Notes: a model not told the origin generated them from the letters alone. Shown: positions 51,203-64,000, numbered from the stretch's first letter. The stretch is 64,000 nt of DNA from Lithospermum erythrorhizon (GCA_019722365.1 JADFUC010002295.1:620001-684000); one strand, 5' to 3'. Translations and numbers: made by a program.

Positions 51203-52574
51203 TCAATTGAACATATGATTTGTAAATCCAACTGGATCCTGGCTCTGTTCTTCTTCTTCTTCTTCATCATCCTCATTTGATGGCCTTGAAAATATATTAA
51301 GATGCTCAAAGCTTTGAGAAACATGGTTTTCACCACCTCCAGCAACTTGGAAGCTAGCAGTATTGAAGCTGTTGATCATGTCAACAAGGTTGTTGGAATA
51401 AGCTGAGGCAGGCTGCATCATAGCCGCCGCGGCGTTTGGTGGTTGCTGGTGGTGGGATGTTTGTAGGGCATTTGCTACTGCATATCTGCTGTTCATTAGC
51501 TGTGTTTGCACCATAACAAGTTCTGCTTGAAGAGATGCCACCTACACAAGCACTAATGTTCTTAAAATTTTAATTGAAGATAAATAGATGATGGGCTTAT
51601 TATGTCTTTCCTGCCCACAAACTTTAGATCCTCATAGGTAGTACTAGCAATGGTTTTTTATTAGATAGAATAAAGTCATAAACAATAGTGTACTTTGATA
51701 TCATAGAAAATCTCTTTATTTGTTTTTAACTATAAGTTATTTAATTAGTATACTCTCTTAATCTTTTTGACATTATCTCAAACTTAATTTTCAATTCTTA
51801 CCATTATTGTCACTTGCACACATACCCAATAAATGAGGCAATAGCCCTTTGAAACTTCACATTTTATAATTGTATTTTAATATTATAGAAGAATATAACA
51901 ATTAACGCCTTCTCAATAATATGAAGATTTTGGATTGAAATTGATTTAGTGTTTTGGAGACGTACAAAGAGACTACTAGTTATGATTTTTTTGGGGTTGA
52001 ATTTTAAAGAAAAAAATGTGATGACCATCGGTAGCTACCCTTTATACATGCATGCACAATTTGAAAATTAGCTTATATAGTAGATTTAAGTAAAATTATA
52101 AAATCTTTTGTCCCATTATCAATTTTTTTGTTGGCAAGTGTATTATATATTTATGGTTAGATGATATTCTTTCGATTGATATTGACTATATATAGGCTAA
52201 ACCTGTTGTTGCAATGCAGCAATAGTTGATACACAACCATAAACAGGATCCGAGAGCCTAGCCTGAGCTTCATAACAAATGGTGACGACTGCATCATGTC
52301 GACGATTTGCTGGAATATGCAACAAGAGCTTCGAGACATTGCTCGCCCCGAACACCTTATGCACCGCGGCGAATCGAGCTGCACCCTGATCGGACCCAAA
52401 GTAGGGTGCAAAAATGCAACCATGGACACATTTCCTCCTCAAGAACTTGCATGCACCACATGGAGCACATGGTTGCGTTGCATCGGCCGGGGCAGCATTA
52501 GCCGTCGGCCCACGCTTAGCCCCTCCCTTTCGGCCGTTCATGGCTGTCCCATCATCACCTTGAAGCACATCCAT
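51203..52574 (-). CDS. LOB-domain transcription factor, LBD20-like
   Basis: Two exons: 52574-52203 and 51541-51203, giving 236 residues. The LOB domain starts with the zinc-binding CX2CX6CX3C block (Cys39, 42, 49 and 53 in [15 protein letters not shown]). It continues with the GAS block ([20 protein letters not shown]) and ends with the leucine-zipper-like coil ([20 protein letters not shown]), making it class I. The intron falls at the conserved position after ALQQQ. The C-terminus has an acidic run (DDEEEEEE) as expected for an activation region. The GSDQGAARF and [14 protein letters not shown] spellings are closest to Arabidopsis LBD20 as I remember it, but orthology needs a tree. LBD proteins are plant-specific DNA-binding regulators of organ boundaries, roots and defence responses. 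Confidence 0.93.
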
Positions 52575-53786
52575 GTTTGTCTAGAGGGAAAAAAATAAAT
52601 GAATTAAATAGTACTTTATCAAATTTGGAGATTGAGTATGGTAACTAAATATGGAGGTAAGGTTGGTTTTTTATATGAAAGAAGTAATAAATTGGACATG
52701 TAAATGGCATGAATGGTTGGCAAGATGAATGCGGGCAAAGCTTGAGTGAGTGAAAAAAGAGGGAGAGAAAGAGAGATACGTTATGGTTGGCACATTTATT
52801 TGAGAAAAAAGAAAGAAAAAAACAAGAAAATTGTTTTTATTTATTTATTAAGTTGGTGTGGTGGGCACGTGTAAAGAGAGTGTTAGTACACCTTGAGTGG
52901 TAATTTACGTTGTTAAATGCTTAATTTGGTGGTGAAGAAATCTGAAAATAAATTGTTGCAAGAATTAAAAGTGAAGTTAAATGTGTAATGTTGTTTGTTA
53001 GAACACAAATGTAAATGGTTGTCCTCATGGAAAGGCACAAGATTTGTGCTGCCCATAAGAATATAAGCTGGTGGAAACCAGACGTCTTTTGGGTGTCATA
53101 TTATGGGACGAAATCCACAGAAACAGAGCAATTCATCAACAGAATGATACACAAATGACCACCTAATCTTGTTTAGATATTTCTAATCTTCCTAATTTCA
53201 TTTCAGTGTACATCTAAGATTAGATTTCATAAAAATTAGGTAATTATACTAAGTCCTCAATTTTACTTTCATGATCATCTGATACATTATGATGTGTCTT
53301 GTTCTTTAATCATAATGAATAATTGATAAGTTTAAAATAAAATCAATTTTATATTTAAAAATTACAAACGTAAAAAAAAATTATGATTGATGCGTCAACC
53401 ATCGAGACACCAACATGTATAGAAGATGCAAGCCTCAAATGTTAAAGACTTCTAATTCATCTCTAATCAATGTTATTAGCTAAAACATATCTTTTTAAAA
53501 TTTATTGATATTAGGAAAGCTGAATGTCTCCAACATACTATAGTAGTTCACACACAATACCATTATTCATAGTATATTTTGTTTTCTTGAATAATTCAGT
53601 GTCTCTAATATGCTTAAGAGACTTGAAGAATAACAGACTTCTGAAAACATGTACTGAATAAAACTGGGCAAATAAACTTCATGCGGATGCCTCAGACTAC
53701 TCTCGCAAGATTTATGCCCCAATCTGAACACCAGGATGAAGTTCATCAATCTTCCGAAGAAAAAGTCTTCAACTCGTTCATGCGTT
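52575..53786. other. Intergenic between LBD gene and CarA pseudogene
   Basis: This is the LBD promoter side. A purine-rich GAGA tract lies at about 52748-52776 (minus CT-repeat), a frequent plant promoter element. No other gene is seen. Confidence 0.5.
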
Positions 53787-56707
53787 CTACTTTTCTTGCC
53801 TCATAAGTTGTACAAAGTCCCCGAACACTGTACAGCCAGAAGAAATTGATCAGGTAGAAAATTTTAGGATTATCACATAATTCTGAAGTAAAAATGGCTT
53901 GAGGAAAGGGAGGGTGCTCCGGCCAAGCTGCCAGAGAAAAACCAAGAACACAGACAGAAAACTGCGGAATGACCAACATCAGAAATAACTTGAACTGAAA
54001 TATATGACATTTAAAGCACCTGTATCTGAATCATGAGGTCCAGGAGATGCTTCTGGATGGTATTGTAGTGACATGAGCTTTAGTTTAGGAAAGGCAAGGC
54101 CAGCACAGCTTCCATCATTGAGATTGACGTGAGTTACTTCAACACCCTCCGGTAATGAGGCAGGGTCGACAGCATAATTATGATTCTGCAAACAATAAAA
54201 CCAAGAAACAACATTCAGTAATTATGCAAACATTTACCATAAAAGCAAGAAAGAGGACTGAGAGTACACACCCAGACAATTGTAACCTAACATAGATTGA
54301 CAGTAATTGTAAAACGTAATAGCCCTGGTTAGTTACAATTCTAGTATAAGGCAAGCTTAATATTAGTAACGATCCTTGTAAAACCAAACATAAAGACAAT
54401 ACATAGTTGCTATATATTATGCAATAGGATCTATTATCTACTGAGGGCAAAGTCTCTTGGTCAACGTACCTGAGCACTAATCTCGACGCGACCATTCAGG
54501 TTATTCCGAACAGGATGATTTCCTCCATGATGACCAATGACCAAGCAACTGGTGACCCATCAGCTAAAAACAGGCCCATCTTGCCTATTATTTCCTTCAC
54601 TGTTTCAACAGCATAAGGAACTGCAGAAGGGTCACCTGGTCCGTTGCTAAAAATAACTCCATCTGGATTCATTTTCAGTGTTTCGGATGCAGGCCATGTT
54701 GATGGAACAACTGTTATTTTACAGCCATACGATGCCAAGCGTCTAAGAATATTTTGCTTAATGCCAAAATCATATGCAACAACCTTCACAGCAGAGATAT
54801 GATGGTGAGTTTTAAAGCTGCAAATTTATCTAAATGGTCCAATATATGCATCAGTTTCTAACCTTGAAAGGCTCTCCTTTTCTTCCATTGGTATTGAACT
54901 CCCATTCAGAATCTGTTCTATCAACCCATTCATAAGGAGCCTTACAGGATACCGGACTTATTAAATCCACACCTGCAGAAGTTGTGCGATATGCTTATTA
55001 ATTAACCGAGTCAAGCATTCTATTCCGTTAACTAAGACCCTAACCCATCTACTAAATCTGCAAGAAAAAATTATGAACCTAGAATAAAGTCTCACCAACA
55101 ATGTCCCAATTACGAGACATTTTTAGAAGTTCCTCGTCTGTTTTTAATTCTTCGGTACTCAATACACCAATAAGACTTCCATCTTCCCTTAACCTTCGAG
55201 TAATTGCACGAGTGTCAACATCATCTATTGCAGAATGAACAAAAGAAGTCAGAGTGAATTTAGGAATGGATAAATGTTAACTTTAGAAACTGGCACCAGT
55301 GCTAGTTACATAAGCGATGTATTTTTATTCTTTTCATGCCATGACTTACATATCCCCATAATGTTTCTTGCTGCAAGATAGTCGCTAAGTGCCTGTTTGC
55401 ATCTCCAGTTTGAGGTACTGAAATAATTGAGAGGTAATAAATACAGAGCATACAACAAACATCTTGCTTATGAAATTATCAATCAATGAAGATAACCTGA
55501 GACTCAAGCTTCTAATTACTAAACCAGCGAGAAAGCACTGCACAGATTCTTCATCACCTGTTAAAGTTCTAGCCAGTCATTAATTAAGTAAAATAGTAAT
55601 TTCTACTTTGAAGACATAGAAGGTATTTCACTCACCAAAATTAACACCAGTGTTGCCTATGTGCGGATTTGTCATCAAAACAAACTGGCCAGCATAGCTC
55701 GGATCTGTGAGAATCTCCTGGTATCTGCATTTACCAGGCCACATATATGAAATTTCATAAAAAGTTTTCTTCGAGAAAACATGTGCAATCTTTATACATC
55801 AGTTATGTGTGGTTTCAGTCATGGGAATGGTATCATCTCACCGGTCGAGAGAGTGACCCAGTCTAACAGGTCCCTGAAGCAGGCTGCTCAGATGGAACCA
55901 TCCTCAAGTACAAGTCTAGCATCCGATACTTTCCAAGGTCTTATCGCCAAACCTGTTATGCATCCCAACAATTGCCAAGTGTTTCAGAAGCATAGATTTT
56001 TAAGTCAACAATTGTCAAAATAAACGACTTCAACATCGAGAAAGCATGTAATGTAGGAAAAGTTTCACCTATGTTGCGCTCTAGGCTCGCCAATATCTGG
56101 TTCGGTTTAGAGATACAAATGGTCTCAAAACGAACAACATACACATAATACTCTCTACTTCAGTCCATCATACTTGACCAATTTAAATGGGATGTTTTGC
56201 TTCTTTGCAAAAGTAAAAAAATGCACCAAAATAGTGGTCTCCTAAGTGAAAACAGAATAGGACACAAATCTGGATTTTGGGGATTGAAAAGAAAAAACAA
56301 ACCTCCTAATTAAATTCGATGGAATCAGTAACGCAAAACAACGATGTGACTGATTCAATCAGCCTAAATCTAAACATAATTAAGCTAAAGTTATCATCTT
56401 TTAGCATTATTGAATATACCGGATGCAATTTTCATCAAATTGAACTAACACATAAACACAAACACTATATACTACTAATTCAATAAAGGGTACAACTAAA
56501 CTAATTCAAGAAAGATTAAGAAAACTGTAAAAAAAAAAAACCATGAATCAATATGAAGTAAAAAAAAAAAAGGGGGGTACCACGGGGGGCGTCAGTGGCT
56601 ACGGAAGAGCATTTGACGGAGAAGAGCTTAATGGAGAAGTTTGGTGAGTGGTTTATTGTAGAAGAGAATAAAGTCAACGGATTTTGACTTCTCAGACCAC
56701 AATCCAT
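53787..56707 (-). pseudogene. CARA: Carbamoyl-phosphate synthase small subunit (CarA), inactivated
   Basis: Ten exon-like blocks on the minus strand: 56707-56581 (transit-peptide-like), 55939-55842, 55724-55636, 55557-55497, 55417-55350, 55224-55096, 54972-54863, 54783-54470, 54185-54020 and 53827-53787. They spell a plastid Car[75 protein letters not shown] and [16 protein letters not shown]. The normal enzyme releases ammonia from glutamine for carbamoyl phosphate (arginine and pyrimidine synthesis). Here block 2 has an in-frame TGA (55890-55888) and lost frame. In block 8 the glutaminase nucleophile region is scrambled: the codon before MGHQLLG is CTG, not Cys, and about 11 following residues are deleted with a frameshift. 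Several middle blocks are intact, so decay is recent or the locus is still transcribed. A functional copy must exist elsewhere. Confidence 0.88.
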
Positions 56708-58114
56708 TTGATTTTGATTTTGTCGTATGTTGTTTTGGTTTTTCTGAAAGTTTAATGTTAGGAGTTACGACAACTGAGCTGAGCTGTTATACACACACCC
56801 GTGTTGGGGGCTTTGCTTGTAAAATGGTATTTTCTTTCTCCCCATTTGCGAAGTGTAGTAGTTAAGAGATTTTATTAAGGGCAAAATTGTCGTTTCTTAA
56901 AAGTTCTTATTAGATTAGGCTACCAACCCACTGCATATGGGCACTTGGAGTACATTTGAACTTCCTTATGTATAATAAAGAAGTTCTCGAGCACTAGATC
57001 TCAAATGTCGATATGAATAATTAAAATCGATTGACTATTGATGTCTTGATAGATGATACAGTGATACTTCATTCTATAAAAGTTGTTTAGATTTGAATTT
57101 ATGATTGATTTTTTAAATTTTGCACGGGAATATGTTTATATATGACACAATATTTGGCGAAACTATGCACTTTGTTATTATCAATGTAACATGATAGTTT
57201 AATCGAAGTTATGAGTGTTAACAAAGGGGATAAAGTTTGTTCTAGGTTGACTTGTGTCATAAGTATCTCTAAGAAAGAAATTAATAATGTGGTTATTCAT
57301 GTTTGTATGTGATTAAAAAATTTCTCTTCTTGTCTTGAAAATTGAATTGGACATTTTTTTCAGGATGAATGAATTAATAACTAATTTTTACATGTACGTT
57401 TTTTGAATATAGGAAGAAATTTTAATTTAGTACTATGACTTATTGTTCATTTTAAGTACGAAGTTGATATCATTATATGTCATGAAATCAGAAAGGAAAT
57501 ATGGTTGCGATAGGTGATTCTAAGGATTCAAATATTGATAACCATAATAAACATATTGTAGTTCTTTAAATATTTAATTGAGAATCATGCTAAAGTAGAT
57601 CGAAATAAGGATGTAATGTCATAATAAGATGTTTTTATTTTTATAGATTGTCATTTTCCTTTTTCTCTTTATGTGTATCTTACACCTATTTACATAAATT
57701 TCAAATCTATTTTATAATGAAACAATAAAAAACATAGTGTGTCAACCCCTAAAACAAGGAGCATGCTCTCCTCTATGGACATTACTATAACACTTGGCAA
57801 TTGAGAAACTATGTTTCTTGTGTGCCTCACATCTCACTTCCTCTTCTTTCTAACTTTCAATTAAACACCACTTACATAACACTCTTCTCCTTCTTTGAAT
57901 GACTGCATGGATATATCATATAATTTTTATTCAGAATCAAGAATGTGCATTTGATCAAGATTCAAACTTTACAAAAGGTGGTGTACTGGTGTATATACAT
58001 TGCATGGATGGCCTATTTTGATTACTTTTTTGTTAGTTTATATGAAAGCCAATAATATATACCATTTACTTCATATAGTTTTCGAAACTACTACTTCACT
58101 TATTTCATCTACAA
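56708..58114. other. Intergenic, divergent promoters
   Basis: This gap separates the CarA pseudogene (minus) and the GT14 gene (plus), so it should carry both promoters. It is AT-rich. Around 57080-57260 lies a dispersed-repeat-like segment similar in word order to 38150-38500 (ACATGATAGTTT, then GTTATGAGTG). No coding is seen. Confidence 0.45.
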
Positions 58115-60213
58115 ATGAAAAAGATGAGGTTTGAACAACTACCACAATTCATTCCATCATCACTGAATTCTGGGAGGTACCTCCACAATATTATTACTTA
58201 TTTATTTATATTTGGTTTAGGCTTAGTAGTAGGATTGACATTAAGTTTTTACCTCAATGATCTTTCTTTCAATATCAAAGAAAATTTTGAAAAAGAGAAG
58301 TACCCTGTTGAGTCTATCATGGCCAATGCCTCTATTCTAATCCTCCTCCTCCTCCCCTCCCCTCCTCCACCAATACTTCCCGACCGCTCTTCGGCCTCCC
58401 AAAACACAGGTGTGCCACCTCCACCACTTATTCCACAACCCCAACAAACACAAGTCTATAACAATCCTCACCAACCCAATAAGCCCGTTGAGGTAGCAGA
58501 ACAAACAACACTGCCTATTGAAAAACCAAAACTGCCTCTTCAACAGCCAAAACCGCTACCGGAACAAATGCCCCTACCTGTTCAACATCCAAAACAGGTA
58601 GTTGAACATATACCCTTAGCAATTCAAGAACAAGCACAACAACAAATGCCATTTCAAGAACCAAAACCGCTTTTGAATATTCCACCAAAGCCACCAGAGG
58701 CAATGCATAGTATGAGTGATGAAGAGTTGCTACATAGAGCTGCAACAATGTCTCACCTAGAGAAGTCTCGAATTGATTATGTACCAAAGGTTGCTTTTAT
58801 GTATTTGTCTAGAGGAGATCTTCCATTGGCGCCTCTTTGGGAGAGATTTTTTGCTGGGAATGAAGGGCGTTACTCAATTTACGTGCATACTCAGCCATTT
58901 TACAATGGAAATGCACCTCCACAATCTGTTTTTCATAATCGAAGAATTCCAAGTAAGGTGAGTTTTACTCTTGAAGCACCATTTTTAGTGGTAAATGTAA
59001 TATATTATCACAAATAAAGCATAATTTTTATTGTTAGATGTGGTGTACTGTCACATATATTTTGATGGAGGTTCACAATGTAAAAATATATAAATAGTTT
59101 GATCAAATAAGAATGAAGGAAAATACAAACATGAAAAAAAGATAAAAATAGATTGATCAAATAAGAGTGAAGGACATATAATTTTATAGGTGGGTGTGTA
59201 ATGTATTTTAACATTTTTTTTGGAGGATCAAAAGTGCAAAAAATTATAACACCTCATTTCAGTTTAACTAGTAGAGGTGACTAATTAATTAAAAATTCAA
59301 TTCTAAATATAAAATAATCTTAGTCATATGTATTTTCTAATGTCACTTTTTGTTTACATATAACTTTGGATGTGTAATATCTTATCTAATCGTATGAATA
59401 ATTTTGGCAAATACTCAAAGTTGAATGACTTATTGATTCATGTAAGGAAGGAGTATAGCATAGTCTTTGCCTAGTTTTTCTAGATTTATTAAAATATCTT
59501 AGATACTTATGTTTTGCGTTCAATAGTAGAAGCATCTTACAATAAACAAACTAAAAAATTAAAGTATTTTTGTTCAGACGGTGGAATGGGGAAAATTCAG
59601 CATGATAGAAGCAGAACGTCGCCTACTAGCCAATGCATTACTCGACGTGACAAACCAACGTTTTGTCCTCCTCTCAGAAGCATGCATTCCCTTGTACAAC
59701 TTCTCAACAGTCTACAAATACTTAATCGAATCAACTCAAACATTCGTCGAATCATACGATGACCCCTCCAACGTCGGTCGAGGGAGGTACAACCATCGTA
59801 TGCAGCCTCATGTCACCCTCCGCCAGTGGCGAAAAGGGTCGCAATGGTTCGAGGTTGATCGGGAGCTAGCAGTTGATATTATTAGAGATGTATTGTACTA
59901 CAATTTATTCAAGAGGTATTGCAAGCCTGATTGCTACTCGGACGAACATTATTTGCCTACTATGCTTACCATGAAGTTTTGGTACAAAAATGCCAATAGG
60001 ACGTTGACTTGGGTTGATTGGTCAAAGGGTGGACCTCACCCAACAAGGTTTGGGAGGTATGAGGTCAACGTGGATTTGTTGAATCATTTGAGGACTGGAG
60101 AGTGTTTGTATAATGGAAAGCCTACTAATGTTTGCCACTTGTTTGCCAGGAAGTTTACGTATCTGTCCTTAAGTAGGTTATTACTATATTCACAAAAGGC
60201 CTTGTATTATTAG
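58115..60213 (+). CDS. GT14 glycosyltransferase (core-2/I-branching, DUF266-type)
   Basis: Two exons, 58115-58957 and 59578-60213, encode 492 residues. Topology is that of a Golgi type II membrane protein: a short basic cytosolic start, one membrane segment at about residues 25-47 ([19 protein letters not shown]), and a long Pro/Gln-rich stem (about 80-190). The catalytic Branch domain begins at [20 protein letters not shown]. Family hallmarks follow: [70 protein letters not shown] and the terminal CHLFARKF. Plant members are related to rice BC10 and animal beta-1,6-GlcNAc transferases and are thought to glycosylate cell-wall proteins; the donor and acceptor here are unknown. The gene appears intact. 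It is the last clear gene in the window. Confidence 0.93.
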
Positions 60214-62600
60214 GAATTTTGAAACAACAAAATTGATATACTTTTCTTTTGTAGATAGATATAACTTCTATGTTGTATTGTTTATCAGCTAAGGCTTTAT
60301 TTGTTGATATATACTGAAATAACCGGAATTTTTTTGATTCAAGTAATAATTGGTATTGTTACATTTAAAATAAATTCGAGCCCAGGCAGATGTGTAGGCG
60401 AAATCTTCTTCGTTTTTCATACGCTTAAAAAAGCGACACACAGCAACACATCCTGCGTTTTAATGTACTCGTGCTTGCTTTACTTAGTAAAGCTTCATTA
60501 TATAAAATTTTCTCGTCCTTTCTCCTTGAATATAGCCGTGAGTTTCTCACCGCTTTCCCCAAGATTTTTCTTAAAAGCTTTTTGTGGTTGATACCATAAC
60601 TAAATCGTAAACTTGAGTTTCTATTAGGTTTCAACAAGAAAAGGTATAACATATCATTTTGTGGTTTATATAACTAGTTTATAACTATGTCAAGTTACTT
60701 TAATTAGCTAAATTCTTAAATTTGATATTTAGAGTTCGTATTTAATGGTCTAAATATAAGTATGTTGGTTATAAGGGCTACAAAATTGAAATAACTTCGA
60801 GCTTGTGAGGGTGTATGGCCCAGGTCTTCTTCGTTTTTTCGAATCTAGCTAAGAAAGGAAAGCGTCGTATAGATCGGCGACACTCCTGCTGGCTTTGGTG
60901 TTGCGCCATCTTTGCTTTACCTTCTTTCATGGCTAAGTAGCTCCTTAGATAAAACAAAATTCTTTCTTCTTACTCCCTCGCAATGGCCGAACTCCTTCCC
61001 CACTTTCCTAGAATTTTTCTTTTCTTTTGATGTAATTCTCCTCCAAATCATACTCCTAAAAGTTGCTTTCAAGTTTCAAGAAGGAAAAGAGTTGATCGAA
61101 TAGGTGATTGAAGTAGTAAAGTTATTGATATTTGGCTTGATTAGAGGTGAGTACTCTATCCTTAAGTTTATGTCTTTTCATACATTATGAATATGTGTAT
61201 TGTATATTTTGGGTTGTTGTAAGTGAATAACTATTAAAAAGATTAAAAGTATGTTGGTATGATAATTAATAAGGTAGTATATATATAGAAAGTTAATTAT
61301 TGAGATGAGATTTAGTAAAGTGTGATCTTGATTAATTAGTATGATATAATAGTACACGTGTATATGTATGGAAATGGGTGATTGAACTAATTGATGTTAT
61401 TGAGAAATTATGTTAAATATCAATATGAGAGAATATTGGATTGTCATAGATTTAGATATTATGATCTAACTATATATGGATAAATAGTTAATGTGCAAAT
61501 ATTATTAAATGAGATTATATGGATTATGAATATGTCGGTAAATCGAGAAAGGAAATATATGGGTTGACCAGTAAGCATGGGGTTGACCGAGCCACTAATA
61601 AAAATCAAACACATATGGAATAATAAGGATTTCGAGGAATTAACCCTTGAAATTAGAAATTAAAGTCAAAGTAAGTTTATACATTAATTAACCACCCAAG
61701 TACAACTTCTAAACGAGGGTTCTCGAGAAAATAGCCCTGAATTAAATGTCAATCGAAGCTAGGGCTCGAAAATCCCCAAATTTATTACATCAATTTCGGC
61801 TATTTGACCTGAAATGGAAGTTTTGGAAGCTTCGGGTTTAAAATAAAGACTCTAAAAAGAACATGTTTAAAACGAACACTCCAAAAGAGTTGGGGCTAAT
61901 ATGAAAATGCGTTTGACCTAGAAAAGAATCCGGAACCTTCTTGATTCATGAAATAGGAGCCTATTATGCTTGGAGTGGAGACAAAGTAATTTTCATAAAA
62001 TCAGCATTTCGTATCGTGCCTTACATTCAACGGGTTAAGATTAAAATCGGTGATTATGGATCAGCCACGTCGGAAAGAAAGTAAAATCACATAAATACCC
62101 ACCGTAGTCATTCATCATCTGAAGAGAATTTAGCATAGAAGCGACTCGAGAAGATGTTCTTTATAGAAAGACTAGAAGATTATTGCTTATTAGGAGAAAA
62201 ATCAAAATCTTCAACTTATAAGCTAGAATTGAAGAAGCGGTGAAGAACACAAAAATCTTCAACTTCGAGACTGACTTACAAAAATCTTGACTTCGGACCA
62301 AAATAGTGCTTACAGAGCTGCGTTAAGAATCTAGTATGAATTTAAATCATTGTTGCAATTCATACGTCAGTTCTCAAAATAGTAAGTGTCTAAACATAAA
62401 AATAGCGAAATGTATGGGAATACGAAATTCTTACATGCAGCGAGGCAGTTGAACCCGATTCCCCACGTGGTGCCTCGGCGTGGCCTCAGATCTCTCGATG
62501 CCTTGTTCAACACCGGCCCGAGATGTCCTCCCAGGTGCACACACCAAGGGAATCGGGCCGAGCTTGAACTTGCTAGGACTGAGTGATGAAATGTGGTGGA
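60214..62600. other. Gene-free flank of the GT14 gene
   Basis: Only short frames occur. Two related ~200-base segments near 60370-60600 and 60790-61010 share words such as AGGCGAAATCTTCTTCGTTT / AGGTCTTCTTCGTTTTTTCG, then CTTTCTTC and CCCCAA(G/T). They look like two diverged copies of one repeat. No transposon domain is visible. Confidence 0.4.
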
Positions 62601-63480
62601 AGATGAAATCTTCGATTCTCAGAGAGGCGTGACGCTTGAGGGGTGGAGGTTTTTGTAGTTCTTATTTCATGAAAAGCACAATCCCTCTTTAAATACAATC
62701 CCAAAATTCCACTAGTTAACGCTTTCGTTAAGAAACCGGTTTATTTCGTTAACCCAATTAGGCCGTTATGAACTTCTAATTAAATAATGAGTTACTAGTG
62801 AGTTGTTCTATTTTAATTAACTTAACAAGTCAATTAAATACTAACGGTCCTTATCGAATAGCTTATCGAGTTATTCATCGATCTCGGTGCTTAGTGATTA
62901 AAAACTGCCAGGTTTAACCAATTGATGTTAAATCAACATATATATTTGACAAATATATAAATATTGAGAAATACATTTCTCGATATACAGTGGATTTATT
63001 TCATTCATGAAATATTATTCGAATAACCATTGACGTATTGTGTGACCTTCCAGGCTCGAGATAATAGTAAGTTGTATAATAATAATTGACCAATTATTAT
63101 TATTTATAACGATAATAGTAAAGATCTAGCAATCGCTCGTAACCCCTTAAATTATCATGAGAACCCGCGCAGTAATATACCGTACTAAGGTGAACAAGTT
63201 AGGTGTCGCGTTTAACGGCCAGGTAAATGAATTGATCACCATGATTGTCGCAGCGGGCACAATAAAGGGAATCAATTCTCATTGATTTCAACAGAACTAG
63301 TTACACAAGGTTGAATTAGCTAGCATAGCGCGGTAATTTCGGGATCAAGACCAAAAACTAATGAAAATCGGTCATTCGGTCACCATCATCAAAATAAGCT
63401 ACAGATTAAGCTGAAATGCCCCATGGTAAATCATAGGCGAGGATATAAAAGAACATAACCTCTATCTCTGCCCGATAAAC
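62601..63480. other. Gene-free, possible LTR or retroelement leader
   Basis: No coding. The stretch after 63030 (GTGTGACCTTCCAGGCTCGA, then ATCTAGCAA, then ATGAGAACCCG) has the feel of a repeated untranslated leader of plant retroelements, but I cannot name a family. It borders the tandem-repeat tract to the right. Confidence 0.3.
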
Positions 63481-63930
63481 ACGGGTAAGTTGCTAAGGCA
63501 TCCTCTTGACAATACAAGCATATCCTTGGATAGCTTTTTGAGATCGGGAATAGATGCTAAGCACCTATCACCGATCTAGGCATGCGAGATCAAGTTGCTA
63601 AGGTCCTCTATCCCCAGACACAAATTCAAAATCAAGTCTAAAGTCCCGCGACTCAAGTCTATAGACCAAGATCAAGTCGAGAAAGCTTGACCATGCGGTA
63701 TACCTTGCTAAGGCTTCCACAACTGGGACCCGTATCGAGTCGAGCCGAGTCCAAAGACTCGGAAGTCTTGTCGAGTCTAGGAGTCACATTGATCCAGACT
63801 CCTATCGAGCTTCACATCCAAATTTAGACACAAATCCAAATCTAGCTTAAGATCATATCACGGTCTAAGCACAAATTCAAGTCCAGCTTAGGATCATACA
63901 ATAGTACAAGCACAAATCAAGTCGGCCCAT
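63480..63930. repeat. Degenerate short tandem repeats at window end
   Basis: Two repeat types are mixed. GCTAAGG(C/T) words occur near 63492, 63599 and 63707, with a variant near 63556, each followed by a pyrimidine-rich box. Further right, a 41-42 base unit (ACAAATCCAAATCTAGCTTA / ACAAATTCAAGTCCAGCTTA, then a GGATCATA-like box) starts near 63830, 63871 and 63912. They are non-coding and the array may continue past the window. Confidence 0.55.
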
Positions 63931-64000
63931 GACTAGGCATCCAAATCAAGACTGGCTTGATCAGTCAAAGGCCCCTGCTCGAATCAGTCATCACCAGCTT

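Overview
This is a nuclear segment of a flowering-plant genome, most likely a eudicot. The evidence is split genes with AT-rich GT-AG introns, plant-specific families (LBD factor, type-B response regulator, NACK-type kinesin, plastid MurG, GT14 glycosyltransferase), a MIR156/157 hairpin, and remnants of Copia, CACTA and Mutator-like transposons. The species cannot be fixed from sequence alone. Exon coordinates were assembled by hand from splice signals, reading phase and family conservation.

Layout. 1-7.7 kb is gene-free and repeat-rich, with an AT microsatellite near 2.05 kb and a degenerate ~95-bp tandem array at 3.5-4.3 kb. 7.7-8.04 kb holds a minus-strand MIR157 hairpin with its own TATA box. 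10.6-12.05 kb is a decayed CACTA transposase. 16.8-19.6 kb is a B-type response regulator whose receiver has lost its phosphorelay residues. 19.9-22.5 kb is a probable nonautonomous element and a Copia remnant. 24.2-26.5 kb is a PB1-domain gene broken by a one-base frameshift and two nonsense codons. 27.1-28.2 kb is a broken F-box gene.

The gene-dense core runs from 29 to 60 kb: plastid MurG-like (+), an alpha/beta hydrolase (+) with a foldback Mutator-like element in an intron, NACK1/HINKEL kinesin (-), ribosomal protein L10 (-), an LBD20-like factor (-), a pseudogene of the carbamoyl-phosphate synthase small subunit (-), and a GT14 glycosyltransferase (+). A Copia gag/protease fragment and a low-information stretch separate MurG from the hydrolase. 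60.2-64 kb is again gene-free repetitive DNA.

The genes do not form one pathway. The most notable points are the phosphorelay-dead regulator, the catalytically dead CarA copy, a kinesin exon junction bounded by a 17-bp direct repeat that seems to have gained a 73-bp intron, and the unlisted MIR157 locus.
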